From: Ustilago trichophora
Lineage: Eukaryota > Basidiomycota > Ustilaginomycetes > Ustilaginales > Ustilaginaceae
Direction: 5' to 3'
DNA: 64,000 bases
NCBI GenBank assembly: GCA_900323505.1
Contig: OOIN01000012.1
Coordinates: forward strand, 806,001-870,000
Every line of letters begins with the position of its first letter. Positions within the stretch are counted from its first letter, which is position 1. The position numbers and the translations under genes were made by a program. The notes beneath the pieces were generated by a model that saw nothing but the letters and a program-made list of their open reading frames with translations, did no database searches and was not told the origin of the DNA. This document shows, piece after piece, positions 21,442 through 32,299 of this stretch.

Positions 21442-24046
21442 GCAACATGTACACCAACAGCAAAATACCCAGATGGGACGACAAGAAACGGTTCACCACC
21501 ATCACCACCATCATCAGCATCGCCACCAGCAACGAACCACCGCTCCCGGTGACGAACCCCGTACTGCAGTTCCTCGGACCACACAGCCCACTGCGGATGC
21601 AGCTGCTGCCCACCCTGCAGTCGTGCAGCTCAGCAATCTGGCCGACACTAATGCGCGTACTGGCATCGACGTCGTGTACCGCGAAGAGGAAGTTCTGCTC
21701 AGTCTTCAGCTGCTCGCCTACCTTTCCAAGTACGCGCACGTTCGAATTCTCTTCCACAACTCCGACTTTACGGGAGCGTCCCTCATGGGTCCCCTCGATG
21801 GGCTCAACGAGGTGCTCGAACAGGCTACCAAGCGCAACAAGAGCTGGGACCCGTCCGAGCCCTCGCGTCGCAACGTCTTCTCAATTGCCGAAAAGTTCAC
21901 GCTGCAATCCTCGCGCACCAGCTCGGCGTATCCTGCTCCTCGTCTCTCGATGGAGATTCAGTACTGGGCCGGCGTCATCATGCGCAATGCGTGTCGCAAG
22001 GACGAATCGCGAGGGGGTATCCGTCAGTGCGCCAACATGCTGTGCGGAAAGTGGGAAGAATACCCGCGCGAATTTGCAAAGTGCCGTCGGTGCCGCAAAG
22101 CCAAATATTGCAGCAAGCAGTGCCAGAGCAAAGGCTGGCAGATGGGCCACCGCTACTGGTGCAGTGCCAAGGCGGATGAGAGCGAAGCAAAAGACAAGGA
22201 GCGTGAAAAGGCCATCGATCCTCACCGAACTGAAGGTCAAGAAAATGCCAATGCGGCTGCTCCACACATCGTTCCAATGGCTGCTCACACTGGAGATGCT
22301 GCAGCATTTGCACCTGGACCTCCCAATGAAGCCGCCGACGTACTCCGTGAGCCTGCGGCGCGAGCATTCGGACGTACAGAAGATGTTGACCTAGACGGCA
22401 TGGATGAACGCAATGGCGGCGGAAGGCGATGGCCGGCGGGCGACGCGGCTCGCGGTCTTCACTCAGAGTTGCCGACAGTCTCACACTCTGAGCACCTCGA
22501 TGGTCGAAGCCGCCCTGGCCACTCTGCGCATGCCTATTCAGAAATGCCAGAAGCGCGTGCGCAGCCTCTCGGCCTCGGAGCTCCCCAGCAGCGAGGTATC
22601 TATCCCCAGGCTGGTACGAGCTCGGTCAGAGAAACGAATGGCGCCGGCAGCCGCTCGGAGAGTCAGCGTGCAGGTTCTTCACAGATGCATCGCCTGGTTT
22701 CCTCCACGTCATCCTCGATGGACACACTAGGCGAACAGAGGCATGCCGTCAGTGCCAGTGAGGATGACGAGACTTGGACGAACGGTGCCCCTGGACCTGG
22801 TGCGCCGCGTCTTGGGATGATGCCTTCACCGTACACAGATACGACAGCTGAGCCTTCAACGGCGTCGTGGTTTGCTTCCGGACGTGGCGGCGTCACTGAC
22901 GACACAACCGGACAGGGCGGAGCTTTTGGCTCCAATGTCTCATCGCCCTCGCGAACTTCATTGAACGATAGCCGTGCGCAGACCTCTCGAGCCGTTCGCC
23001 GTGGCGTTCTGCCTGGATCGATGGGGCTGCCTTCGTCCATGCTGCGCCAAGACTTGCGCGATCGCAGGGTGACGAGCCTTGCCAGTATCGATACCGTCGA
23101 TGGCTCTGACGTCAGTGAGGATGAGACGGAGCGACGCCTTGCACAGACGCAGGGCATCCATCCGGCGTTTGCGGCCGCTGCCGCTGCTGCGGGATTGCGC
23201 GCACGCGAAGGCGAAGCACCACCGCAAGCGCCTCAGCGTACCGATCTTGCAGGAAGGCCTCTGCCGCCTCCGGTTATCGCTTCGCAAAATGGCGAGGAAG
23301 ATGAACTCGCGCTTGGCGGTCGCGCTACTCCAGGTGTAGCGGGCGAACAGGACTTTGCCACCGGCGAGATCGACCAGATGCTGGGCCACTGGGCTACCCG
23401 AAGGCCAGGAGGAATCGGTCTGCAGCATCGAGTTGCTGAAGTGCGTGCCGAGATTCCCTCTCCCGAACGATCGTTGTCACCAGAAGCAAGCGCGTACGGC
23501 GAGACGACCGAAGCGACCATGGGCGCTCGATCTGACGACGAGGATCTAGGCGCAACGTCGAGAGCAGCCAGATACGCGGGCCTGTACGGCCAAGCTCCTT
23601 TTCATCCTGGGTTGGTGCGCGGTCAGACGCCGCAACCTCACCACCGACTTCATCAGCAACGCTCTGCCAGCGGCTTCAACCAGTTTGGTGCTCATGGAGC
23701 CCGATTCGGCTACGGCGAGTCGATGGGCGAGACGTCGACACTGCAAGGCTACAGGCCATCGATGGTCTCGTCTCCACTTGCACAGACACCTGTGCGCCGC
23801 ACCAGCGGGCAGGACACAACTGAGGTCGTGAATGGCCTGGAACAGGCTGCTCAGACTCTGAGCCAAGTGGACAGACGACCAGCGAGCAGCAGCGCTGTGA
23901 GATATGATAGCGAGGATGTCGCCATGATGAACGATGCGGCATCAGAACAGGGTGTCAGCAGCTTGGCACATTCGCGTCTGGCATCGTTTGAGGACGAGGT
24001 GCTCGACGACACGGATGACCGGGATGACATCAGCATGGAGCTCTGA
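19710..24046 (+). CDS. mub1: MYND-type zinc-finger protein, samB/Mub1 family, two exons
   Basis: 1,414 residues. Exon 1 19710-19788 begins MRESNFCNPAQNKASVCISS, the usual N-terminus of the family; intron 19789-19880 (GTGAGT...TTACAG); exon 2 19881-24046 continues AIDCTATLPLINSLNHLAYL. The N-terminal helical (armadillo-like) part is split by a long low-complexity insertion with His/Gln runs coded around 21360-21560. The MYND finger spans about residues 743-787, with the CxxxxC...CxxC...CxxxC...HxxxC ligands in CANMLCG, CRRCRKAKYCSKQC and HRYWC. The C-terminal 600 residues look disordered. Mub1 in yeast works with Ubr2/Rad6 to degrade Rpn4, and samB in Aspergillus affects septation and morphology; the role here is inferred from these. 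It is longer than most relatives, mainly through low-complexity regions. Confidence 0.9.
21384..21524. repeat. CAC/CAT trinucleotide tract coding poly-His
   Basis: Within the MYND gene. Seven CAC, then about eleven CAT codons, then a second CAC/CAT run, giving histidine blocks separated by glutamines. Likely unstable in length between strains. Confidence 0.9.
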
Positions 24047-24403
24047 TCCGCCGTTTACGGGTCTCTCTGTCCCGTCTGCCCTCTTGCAAGAGTACCAATG
24101 GAATAGTCATTCATACCAACTTGATCCGCTTCTGAGAGGTCATTGACTTTGAGTGAGAGCAGGAACGATCTGTTGCTACTGACTCGAGACGCTAAGGAAA
24201 AAGACCCTGAAACCGATTCATGACACGTGCCTTGAGTGATTTGCGGCCAGAATAGAGCCAGTCCACTGTGGCGCAAGTTGAAGCCGCACGGGTCCGCGTA
24301 ACGTTTCGTTGTGGGCCGCGTCTACATTTCTTCTCAATTTGGCGTCTGTATGAAGTACTTTCTTTTCTTCCTGCCTGTCACCATCACATAGGACATCATC
24401 ACC
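24047..24403. other. short intergenic region, tandem genes
   Basis: 357 bases between the MYND stop and the CLPTM1-like start. It must hold the terminator of one gene and the promoter of the next. No specific element was recognised. Confidence 0.4.
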
Positions 24404-26644
24404 ATGTCGTCCACCGGAGGAACTCGTGCTGGTCCACCAGCGGCCGCGCAAGAGCCTCAACGCTCTGATTGGAAATGGACCGCCTTCCGCGCACTGATAA
24501 TGTACGCGGGTGTGAACGCCGTCACCAACCCCAAGAGCCCCATCACGCAATACTTGGGCAAGCTGATGGGCCATGAGCCTTCCGCTGCTCCCGCCACAGC
24601 TTCCTCGTCCATTCCTGCTGCTGGCATGACCAACACCAACCCGACGCAAGCAGCATCAGCTACATCACCCTTCGGTGCCGCGGCAACGGTGCAAGTCAAA
24701 GGCCCACCCAACGTCGCAGTACCAATTTGGAACGACGACACCCAGCTCGACTTTTACGTCTACATCACTTCCGGTCCCGCTCCCACTTTGGAGATGATAA
24801 AGACGCAGCAGTCGGACTTGATCCCAGAAAGCGGGCTGGCCAATGCACCAGCGATCCCATTCGACGCTTTTGCGGATTTGCTCCATGACCCTTTGCACGT
24901 TGCTAAACGGGATCAGGTAGTCTACGCAACAGGCGCGAATGTGGGAGCAGAGGTGAGGCCGATGGCTTTGGTAAAGTGGGAAAATGTTTCGCTCAGCGAT
25001 ACTGCCATGACGCGGGATGTCGATGTGAAGCTGCCGCTTGATGAACGAGTCAAGAGCCACAATGGCAGTGTTTGGGCTGATTTTGTGGTCACTCAGCACG
25101 GTATTTCTCCGAACCCACAAGACAAGACGTATCATCCACTCGGGGTATACAGGACACGCAAGTTGCTCTCTCGACTCATGCCGCTCAAGAGGAAGCGAGC
25201 CGAGAAGAACTTGTTTGACAAGAACAACTCCACAACCACCGTCGCTGCCGAGGAAGAGCAAGAGGAAAAAGTCAAGATCGTAGGTCACTGGCACAAGAAT
25301 CTCACTCTTGCTCTGGTGCAAGACAAAGGCGATTTGGGCGTCCAGCTCAGCCAGCTTCCTCCACCTTTGCTTCAGCATGTTTCGGTAGTTCGCGATCCAA
25401 ACACCAAGGCCATGGTTGTTGCACCTCCTCCTCTCGACCCTGTTGCCTCTGCAGCGCTGGAGAAAGCTTACGCAGCAGGTCGACCACCCAACGTCCTCCG
25501 CTATCCTACCGTCTTTCCGAATGACTTTTGGCTATTGAAAGAGCACATGCATCCCATCAATTCTACCGTCTCCTCGCTCGATCTGCATATCCACCTTTAC
25601 CACCAGTCTTGGTTCAAGTTCCAATCGCTCGCCGCACTGTCCGACTCGTTCGACAAGCAGGCTGGCGTCACTGGTGGAGAGCTGGATATGTTCAAGACGA
25701 TGCTCCTCGAGACCAACCCTTGGTTCTTGGCTCTGACCATCATCGTCTCGATCCTACACAGCTTGTTCGAGTTCCTCGCCTTCTCCTCTGACGTTCGTCA
25801 CTGGAAGAACAAGGATGATCTGGCCGGAGTTTCGGTGGGAAGCATCATGACCAATATTGTCGTCCAGGTCATCATCACGCTCTACTTGCTCGACAACAAT
25901 GAGGATACGAGTTGGATGATTCTCGCCGGTCAAGCTGTGGGAGTGTTGGTCGAATGCTGGAAGCTTACCAAGGCCGTCACTGTTTCGATTGTTCGAAGTC
26001 CTACCTCGCTGGTTGGATACAAGATCAAGTTTGAATCGCAGCACAAGTTGAGCGAGACCGAGCTGAAAACGCAAGAGTACGACAAACTCGCGTTCAAATA
26101 CACTGGTATCGCTATCGGTCCCATTCTGGTCTGCTATACCATCTATTCGGCCCTCTACCAGACTCACAGAGGATGGTGGAGCTTTATCATTAGCACTGCA
26201 ACGTCGTTTGTATACGCGTTTGGATTCGTATCTCTGGTCCCGCAACTAATCGTCAATTACAAATTGAAGAGCACGGCGGGGATGAATAGCAAGACTTTTG
26301 TCTACAAGATTTTGGGCACCTTTGTAGACGATTTGTTTGCGTTCTGCATCAAGATGCCAACTTTGCACAGGTTGGCGTGCTTCAGGGATGATTTGGTGTT
26401 TTTCATCTTTTTGTATCAGAGATGGATCTATGGCGTTGATCCGACACGTCGAAACGAATTTGGACAGACTCTCGAGAAGAAAGATGATACCGAGGTAGAG
26501 GAGAACAACAAGCGGGTGGATGGTAAGGATGGAGTCAAGGACAAGGTGCAAGGGGTTTGCAGTGAGGAAGCGAAGAGTTCAGCTGTGGCAGAGAAGGGTG
26601 AGATAAAATCTAGGGCGATCAAGACGGGGTTGAAAGGTTCGTAG
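24404..26644 (+). CDS. CLPTM1-family multi-pass membrane protein
   Basis: 746 residues, single exon, ATG at 24404 in a good context (ATCACCATGTC). The family layout is present: an N-terminal membrane span after a short cytosolic tail (about residues 22-45), a large lumenal domain with family-like stretches (NDTQLDFYVYITSG-type start, HLYHQSWFKF before the membrane part), then several helices from about residue 440 (NPWFLALTIIVSILHSLF) to 680, and a charged cytosolic tail of about 70 residues. Human CLPTM1 is 669 residues and is linked to receptor trafficking; the paralogue CLPTM1L has been described as an ER lipid scramblase acting on GPI precursors. Which activity applies to the fungal protein is unknown. 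Convergent with the MFS gene. Confidence 0.9.
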   Translation: MSSTGGTRAGPPAAAQEPQRSDWKWTAFRALIMYAGVNAVTNPKSPITQYLGKLMGHEPSAAPATASSSIPAAGMTNTNPTQAASATSPFGAAATVQVKGPPNVAVPIWNDDTQLDFYVYITSGPAPTLEMIKTQQSDLIPESGLANAPAIPFDAFADLLHDPLHVAKRDQVVYATGANVGAEVRPMALVKWENVSLSDTAMTRDVDVKLPLDERVKSHNGSVWADFVVTQHGISPNPQDKTYHPLGVYRTRKLLSRLMPLKRKRAEKNLFDKNNSTTTVAAEEEQEEKVKIVGHWHKNLTLALVQDKGDLGVQLSQLPPPLLQHVSVVRDPNTKAMVVAPPPLDPVASAALEKAYAAGRPPNVLRYPTVFPNDFWLLKEHMHPINSTVSSLDLHIHLYHQSWFKFQSLAALSDSFDKQAGVTGGELDMFKTMLLETNPWFLALTIIVSILHSLFEFLAFSSDVRHWKNKDDLAGVSVGSIMTNIVVQVIITLYLLDNNEDTSWMILAGQAVGVLVECWKLTKAVTVSIVRSPTSLVGYKIKFESQHKLSETELKTQEYDKLAFKYTGIAIGPILVCYTIYSALYQTHRGWWSFIISTATSFVYAFGFVSLVPQLIVNYKLKSTAGMNSKTFVYKILGTFVDDLFAFCIKMPTLHRLACFRDDLVFFIFLYQRWIYGVDPTRRNEFGQTLEKKDDTEVEENNKRVDGKDGVKDKVQGVCSEEAKSSAVAEKGEIKSRAIKTGLKGS

Positions 26645-27607
26645 CTTTTCATGTGATGGTTGCTTTGTGTTGTGCACAATGACAAAAGGGTTGCAGTTGT
26701 TTCCATCAGAGTTTGGGTGTTGTCGTTTGTGGTTGTGATTGTTTCCGTGGCGGTGTGAGCTAGTTATGAATGTCTGGGATTCTACCAGGTCTGGCGAGCT
26801 TGAAGAAGCTTGTTTCTGGACAAGCCGCGATTAATTGCAGCTTGTATCGTTGCAATCCTCGGGTGAGGGGTAGAAAGGGAAATGAGGCAATGCTGTAGAA
26901 GCACCAAGTGTATTCAGTTGAATTTTGACGGAGATTTTCTTCAAGCAGCTCCCCAAAAAATGTTGAGCCTTTCTTGCTATGGATTGGATATCAAGTATCC
27001 CATCATGTATCATCACACACGACACGAGCTGGGTTATGCAATTCTCTCTGAAGTCGCCATGAACATTTTACATTGCTATCCGCTCCTCCTCGCATCATCT
27101 GCGCAAATTGAACTTGAGAATGCAGACACAACGTTGACGTTACCAACCAAGCCAAACTCCCGTCGACTTTGGCAAGCAAGAAAAACAAAGTAGATTCATG
27201 TTACAGTACGTGAAACAAACCACAGTCCAAAACTCTGCACACTTGACTAGCATCGTCTGAACTTTTATAAAAACCAACCGCTACTTAATGAATACAGTAC
27301 TGTACTGTACTGTACAGGAAGTACATGAAGCGGGTCGAATTCATCAAGCCCATTCCATACTGGGTCAGTTGGAAATTGCAACACGAATCGGTAAAGTAAC
27401 TTACATCGATCATGAGTTGGCTTGGTTCTGCTACTTGTGCTCGGGTTTTGATACACGTGCAAAGCAGGGGTTTGGATTATGAACTCAAGCACATACAAGT
27501 ACAGATTGTTTTGGGAGTGTGAGAGAGATCTGTGAAATACACTCTGAGAATACGATTGCGACTAAACAGAGCGAGTACTGGATGATGATATGCTTTGTGG
27601 GAATCTA
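26645..27607. other. junction of convergent genes, no gene seen
   Basis: 963 bases holding both 3' flanks and the TACTG tract at 27293-27316. Only short unsupported frames. Confidence 0.45.
27293..27316. repeat. short (TACTG)n tract
   Basis: ACAG followed by TACTG units (about four) and TACAG. Same unit as at 3751-3793, and again between convergent genes. Confidence 0.9.
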
Positions 27608-29986
27608 CTACAAAATGCTAGTGGGCGGCATACGTCGGAAGGTGTTGCTATTGCAATCGTCGCAATCCTCTGGTCTAACGCTGCCGTTTTCGGCTACAAT
27701 AGCGGGAGTGATACTTCCCGAGCTGATAGTGTCTGCGTCCTCATCGCCACGCTGGTGCTGGTGCTGGTGCTGGTGCTGGTGCTTTTGCTGTGCGACGCGT
27801 TTCTCTTCGTCAATCGAGTCATCGTGGTCGTCATGATCATCGTGGCTCTCGTCACGATCAATCATCTTCTCCTCGTCAAAGGTCTTGACTTCATCCCCAT
27901 CCTGGCCGCCGCTTGCCGCAGCACGTGCAGCACGTGCGGCTCGACGAGCCTCTCGACGCCCGCGCTTCTCTTGTTCGTGTGCGAGAAACTCGGCTGCCTC
28001 TTGCTCCTCTCGCTCCAGCGCCATTGCCGCGCGGCTGTGTTTTCGGATACGATCGCCGTACTTGAGCAGTACAAAAGGTACCACTCCGAGCAAACATGCG
28101 ATGCAGGCCAGCAACGTGGACGCGTACTTGGGCGTAAGTTTGCCGTACATTTGCTGCGAGAAAAGCGGGAAGCACGCAGCGAACGTGTTCCGCAAAAAGC
28201 TCTGTGCTGCCAGTGCAGACGATGCGTATCTCTCGTAGACGTCGGCAAGGTAGGAGAAGACGGCAAGGTATACAGGGAACAACGCCAGGTTGAAAAGTGT
28301 CAACCCGACAATCGGAGCCGCAGGCGAGATTCCAGGTCGACCAGTCCAGGCAAAGATGAAAAGACCGACAGGAGCGAGTACCGCGCCGGCGGCAGCGTAG
28401 TAGAGACGCGCTTCCGGGGGAGGCTTGCCACCATACTTGCGCGCGGTAGCTGCGTACAGCTTTTCTTGATGGAAGTTGAAAAAGTATCCGATTGTACCAC
28501 CAACAGCAATGGTAAGAAGGGCCATGTGCTGCTGCTCGGCATTCCAACCATAGCCGGAAAAGACGATGGGAATGGCCTCGAGAGAGATGAAGATGATACC
28601 CCACAGGAAGCCGATCCAGAGTGCAAAGCTGAGGACGACGGGCTCGCAGACAAGGTACTGCATGGGTCGGACGAGCGAAACCTTGACCATGACAAGGAAG
28701 TTGAGCCTCTCGTCGTCAGCCCTGCACTTGTGCAATTGGCCGGTCTCTTTGGTTAGCTTCTTGGCGCGCCTCGAGAGCAAGACGGGCCCTCGCGTCTCCT
28801 TGAGAAAGATGAACATGAGGCCGTAGGTGAATAGGGAGAGGGCTCCCTGCCACCAGAAGACAATTCGCCAGCTGGCACGGTTGGCGGTGACCGAGGAGAG
28901 ATAAGGCGACACACCCTGTGCAATGTAGACTGCAATGGCGTACAGGGACATGGGGAAACCTCGTTCATTGGCGTGGAAGACATCAGAGACACTTCCAGCA
29001 ACCATCGAGTTTCCGACCGAGGCAGCCATGCCCTGGAAACCTCGAACGACGATGATGGTGGTGATGTTTTTGGCGAGCGCTTGTGGGATGTAGAGCAATG
29101 TGAAGACGAGGACGGCGATGAGGTAGATGGGGTTTCGGCCGTAGACTTCGCTGAGTGGTGCCAAGACGAGGGGCGTGATAGACACGGCAAGCAGAAAGAC
29201 GGTGTTACCGACGAGGTAGACAAGTTGAGTGGTATGAAGATCGCGTGCAGCCATTTCTGAAGCAGAAGGATATCCGCAACCGTTGAAGGCAGTGCATGCG
29301 GTGAAGAGGAAGCAGACTGAGACAAGAATCCACTTTCTCGACTTGGACCAGTTGAAAGGGTTCTCGAGATCATCAGCGGGCCAGTCGATGTAGACCGCAC
29401 CGGGATCTTCCGACTTGGTAAGGGTGAGTGCGAGGGCGGAAGCTGGATAGTGAGGATCGGCGCATCGGTGTATCGAAGAGACGCGGGAAGAGGCACGTTG
29501 CAAGTCGGAAGGCTTGTTGGACGGGTCGACGTAGGAGACGGAGCGATTCGAGGCGGATCGTGAGCGACCGGTGGTGGGTTGCTCATTGACAGCGGCGGCT
29601 TGCTGCGGCTTGTTGCGCGAGTCTGCGCGGGAGAGACGGGATGCTAACGGCTGGAGCGCTTGTGCGGTGGGGAGGGGACCGGGCAAATCGGCATGTTCCT
29701 CGTGCTCGAAGGAGGAACGAGAAGATGCGGAAGAAGACGGAGCATGGTGGTGCTTCTTGTTGGCCGCGGTGGAAGATGAAGCAGACAGCTGATTTGTCGA
29801 GGACTCTAGACGAGTTTCTGACGTTGAAGAGGACGGTACCCTCAGAGATGGTGGTCTCGAGTTGCTGCGGGACGCGGGTTGAGAGGCTGAGGGCGACTGT
29901 AATGAGAGAGGGGGCTGTTCGGCACCATAGTATGCAGGTGGATGATGCGGGCGATGTTGACTACTGCTTCTACTGCTGGAAGTCAT
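27608..29986 (-). CDS. MFS transporter, drug:H+ antiporter-1 (multidrug/polyamine) type
   Basis: 792 residues from the ATG at 29986 (the frame is open to a TTG at 30004). The first ~210 residues are a cytosolic S/R/P-rich tail. Immediately before the membrane part is DLENPFNWS, typical of fungal DHA1 carriers. Twelve helices follow from about residue 217, with the loop motif APLSEVYGRNPIY between helices 2 and 3, RGFQGMAASVGNSMVAG in helix 4 and YIAQGVSPYLSS in helix 5. A long cytosolic tail is charged and ends with QH repeats coded by a GCTGGT tract near 27750-27783. Such carriers export drugs or polyamines in exchange for protons; the substrate cannot be told. The tail lengths at both ends are above average. 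Confidence 0.88.
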   Translation of the reverse strand: MTSSSRSSSQHRPHHPPAYYGAEQPPLSLQSPSASQPASRSNSRPPSLRVPSSSTSETRLESSTNQLSASSSTAANKKHHHAPSSSASSRSSFEHEEHADLPGPLPTAQALQPLASRLSRADSRNKPQQAAAVNEQPTTGRSRSASNRSVSYVDPSNKPSDLQRASSRVSSIHRCADPHYPASALALTLTKSEDPGAVYIDWPADDLENPFNWSKSRKWILVSVCFLFTACTAFNGCGYPSASEMAARDLHTTQLVYLVGNTVFLLAVSITPLVLAPLSEVYGRNPIYLIAVLVFTLLYIPQALAKNITTIIVVRGFQGMAASVGNSMVAGSVSDVFHANERGFPMSLYAIAVYIAQGVSPYLSSVTANRASWRIVFWWQGALSLFTYGLMFIFLKETRGPVLLSRRAKKLTKETGQLHKCRADDERLNFLVMVKVSLVRPMQYLVCEPVVLSFALWIGFLWGIIFISLEAIPIVFSGYGWNAEQQHMALLTIAVGGTIGYFFNFHQEKLYAATARKYGGKPPPEARLYYAAAGAVLAPVGLFIFAWTGRPGISPAAPIVGLTLFNLALFPVYLAVFSYLADVYERYASSALAAQSFLRNTFAACFPLFSQQMYGKLTPKYASTLLACIACLLGVVPFVLLKYGDRIRKHSRAAMALEREEQEAAEFLAHEQEKRGRREARRAARAARAAASGGQDGDEVKTFDEEKMIDRDESHDDHDDHDDSIDEEKRVAQQKHQHQHQHQHQRGDEDADTISSGSITPAIVAENGSVRPEDCDDCNSNTFRRMPPTSIL

Positions 29987-30119
29987 GATGACAATGTCGA
30001 GCAAAAGACTCTATGCTGGTGCATGTCAAGCCGAGACTAGGCAAGGAGAACAATGTCTATGGGGTATGGTGGGTCGTAGCGGGTAAACGGCTGCGATCGT
30101 GCCTGAAAGACCAAAGCGG

Positions 30120-30126
30120 TTATATA
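30120..30126 (-). promoter_or_regulatory. candidate TATA box of the MFS gene
   Basis: TATATAA on the minus strand, about 134 bases upstream of the ATG at 29986, in a position usual for fungal promoters. Confidence 0.4.
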
Positions 30127-31455
30127 GGTGGCTTGAAGGGAGAGATGATGTGATGAAGAAAGGAGAGAAGAATGGTTCAGAGTCGGTGAAGGGAGGAGGT
30201 GGCCAGGGGTGAAGGGGTCAGGTATGGAAGCCTACAGCGAGAGAAGGCTGCGCCAATCCCGGTAGAATCTGCGCACAAGGGAAGAAAAGCCGAGAAAACG
30301 AATTTCTATAATTCGACGGTGGGCGTGGCGTAGTTTGACGTTGGACGCGGACCAACGACAGGCGACGCTAACCTTGGCGCTGCAGAGCAGTCACAACTGT
30401 ACTGTATGACCGTCTCAATCGAAAATCCAAAATGCAAAGCCGACCAATTGACCGAACATACTGTATGAACGCACATTGTCCGCGTGGGCGATCCCATCCC
30501 ATCCTATGACACAGACGGCAGTTGCAATCCTCATCTACAATCATGCACTCACACCCTGCTTCATCTGCCCAGATGCCGATATCAACACTGGACCCTCGCA
30601 AAGGCAACCAGTCCAACAGGGTATCATGGATATTGAGAAAAGCCAAGTAGGCTACGGCCAGGGTGGGGGGTGGGTGAGGTTGCTGCGTGTTGTGCCGCAG
30701 ACAAACACTAGGCAGGTAATCAAAAGCGGTCATAGCTTCGGTGGATTGTATGGAAGATAACCTTATCATGGGTCCAAGCACTAGCGATGACTGTGCCTTG
30801 ACTTTGACACATGTCGCCAAAACCATCGTTCACGTTTAGGATGATGGAATGTGAACAAAATCCACCATGACTCGTTGTGATGATTCGCGTGTCATCTCGT
30901 GACTCGTACAAAAGTCACACATCGCCGCCGCTTGGACGATGCCTCGTGATCACCTTGTATGCTCAGATGGGCACGTTGCTGTACCATAGCAATCACTAGC
31001 ACCAAACCCCATAAAGCTCCAGGATATTGTTCGAGAACTTGGTCTGTCCTTCTCTGTCGGTGGTTTGACCGGTCTTTGGATTTGCTCTTTTCAAATATTT
31101 TAAAAAATGGAGAAATTGATTTTCTCGACGCAGGGTCAAAAAGAGAGGTCAAAGGGCAAAAGCGACCGACTTTGCCGTGTTTTGCGTCTGAGCCGACACC
31201 GGCGATTAACTCCGAATTTCAGGCCGAAATCTCGATCTGGCTTGCCAACCGAGCCCGATGCGGCACGACCCCAGCTTGCGCTTGAGCTTGTATCGACTGC
31301 AGACCATGCCGAGCGGTTCGTAGTCAGTTGCTCGCATCTAACCTTTCCAGCTCGTCGCCATGTGCGCCCGAGATTAGGATTTATCAGTCACGGCCTCTGC
31401 AGAAATCATGCCGCCAGTGTGCCCACACGATGAACTTTGATCAGATTGCGAGCCT
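30127..31455. other. intergenic region, no gene seen
   Basis: About 1.3 kb between the MFS start and the stop of the WBP2-like gene. It includes TACTGTA motifs near 30399 and 30463. No recognisable coding potential. Confidence 0.45.
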
Positions 31456-32299
31456 CTACCGAGCAGCAGGTGGCTCGTATGCGGCTAGTATGTTAGAATC
31501 GCGAGGTTTTGTCAAGTAAGGCAAATGCAAGAGAGGGTGATCCGGTCAGCCGCCATGCTAACTCTTTCGACATTGGGATCTTGAAGAGGGTAGAACAACT
31601 TACGTAAAGCATCCTGATCCAGCTGTGTCTGGCGTCGCTCCTGCCAGAGCAATTTGGCTTTGTCGACGGCATCGCGGAAGGCCACGCCGCCCGAGTCCAT
31701 GAAGCAGAGCTTAAGCTTTCCCACGGGGTGCGCTTCTTGTCCCGGCTGTCTCTCCGGCAGCCCACCCTGTGAGACCGAGTACACATCGGCCTGGAGGTAC
31801 GGTGCCGTGAAGATGGGGATGGTGTACTTGGTCGAATGGAAGTGGTCGAGTGGGACTGAGAGCGAGTTGATCACCCCTTCTCCCGAATCCGCTTGAGGTT
31901 GACGGATAAAGACAAACTATTGCAGCAGACACGGACAGAGCAATGTTCATCAAAGGTTGAGTTCGGTTTGATCACGGCGAGCCAGCCAGGTTCAAACACT
32001 CGATGTGGGGGGGGTTGATGCACTCACACGATGGGATGAGATCAAGGCATCGCCTTGAGCCTTGTAGGTTATGCCCTGCGGCGTATAATCGAGCCTAAAC
32101 CGACGCAGAACAATTCGCACGTTGCCATTGCGAGCTTCGATTCATCAGCATGGTCACTCTCACATGGTCGAGTATCGTATCGCCATGTGCGATTCACTCA
32201 CTGCAAGCATGTCTTGCGAACCTGACACAACATCCTTTCTTCAGGAAGAGGTAGAGGTTTGTGACCGTCTTGGTCGAGCATGACCCAATTGAGCGCCAT
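31456..32299 (-). CDS. WBP2/GRAM-domain-like protein (fungal UPF0664 type), four exons
   Basis: Proposed exons: 1, 32299-32227 (MALNWVMLDQDGHKPLPLPE...); 2, 32134-32028 (RNGNVRIVLRR ... ISSHR); 3, 31916-31604; 4, 31484-31456 ending PAYEPPAAR. Introns 2 and 3 are canonical (GTGAGT...CAATAG; GTAAGT...TACTAG) and keep frame. Intron 1 needs the atypical donor T|GTCAGG at 32226; the perfect GTGAGT at about 32197 gives a frameshift, so the first junction is uncertain. The result is 173 residues with the GRAM-like order: a short N-terminal MxLNWV, a beta-rich core, SLSVPLDHF, a segment resembling the FGANY motif (FTAPYLQADVYSV), LKLCFMDSGGVAFRDA and a PAYEPP motif like the PPxY-type WW ligands of WBP2. 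Molecular role unknown; the S. pombe relative is annotated as stress-induced. Divergent from the acyl-CoA synthetase gene. Confidence 0.72.
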
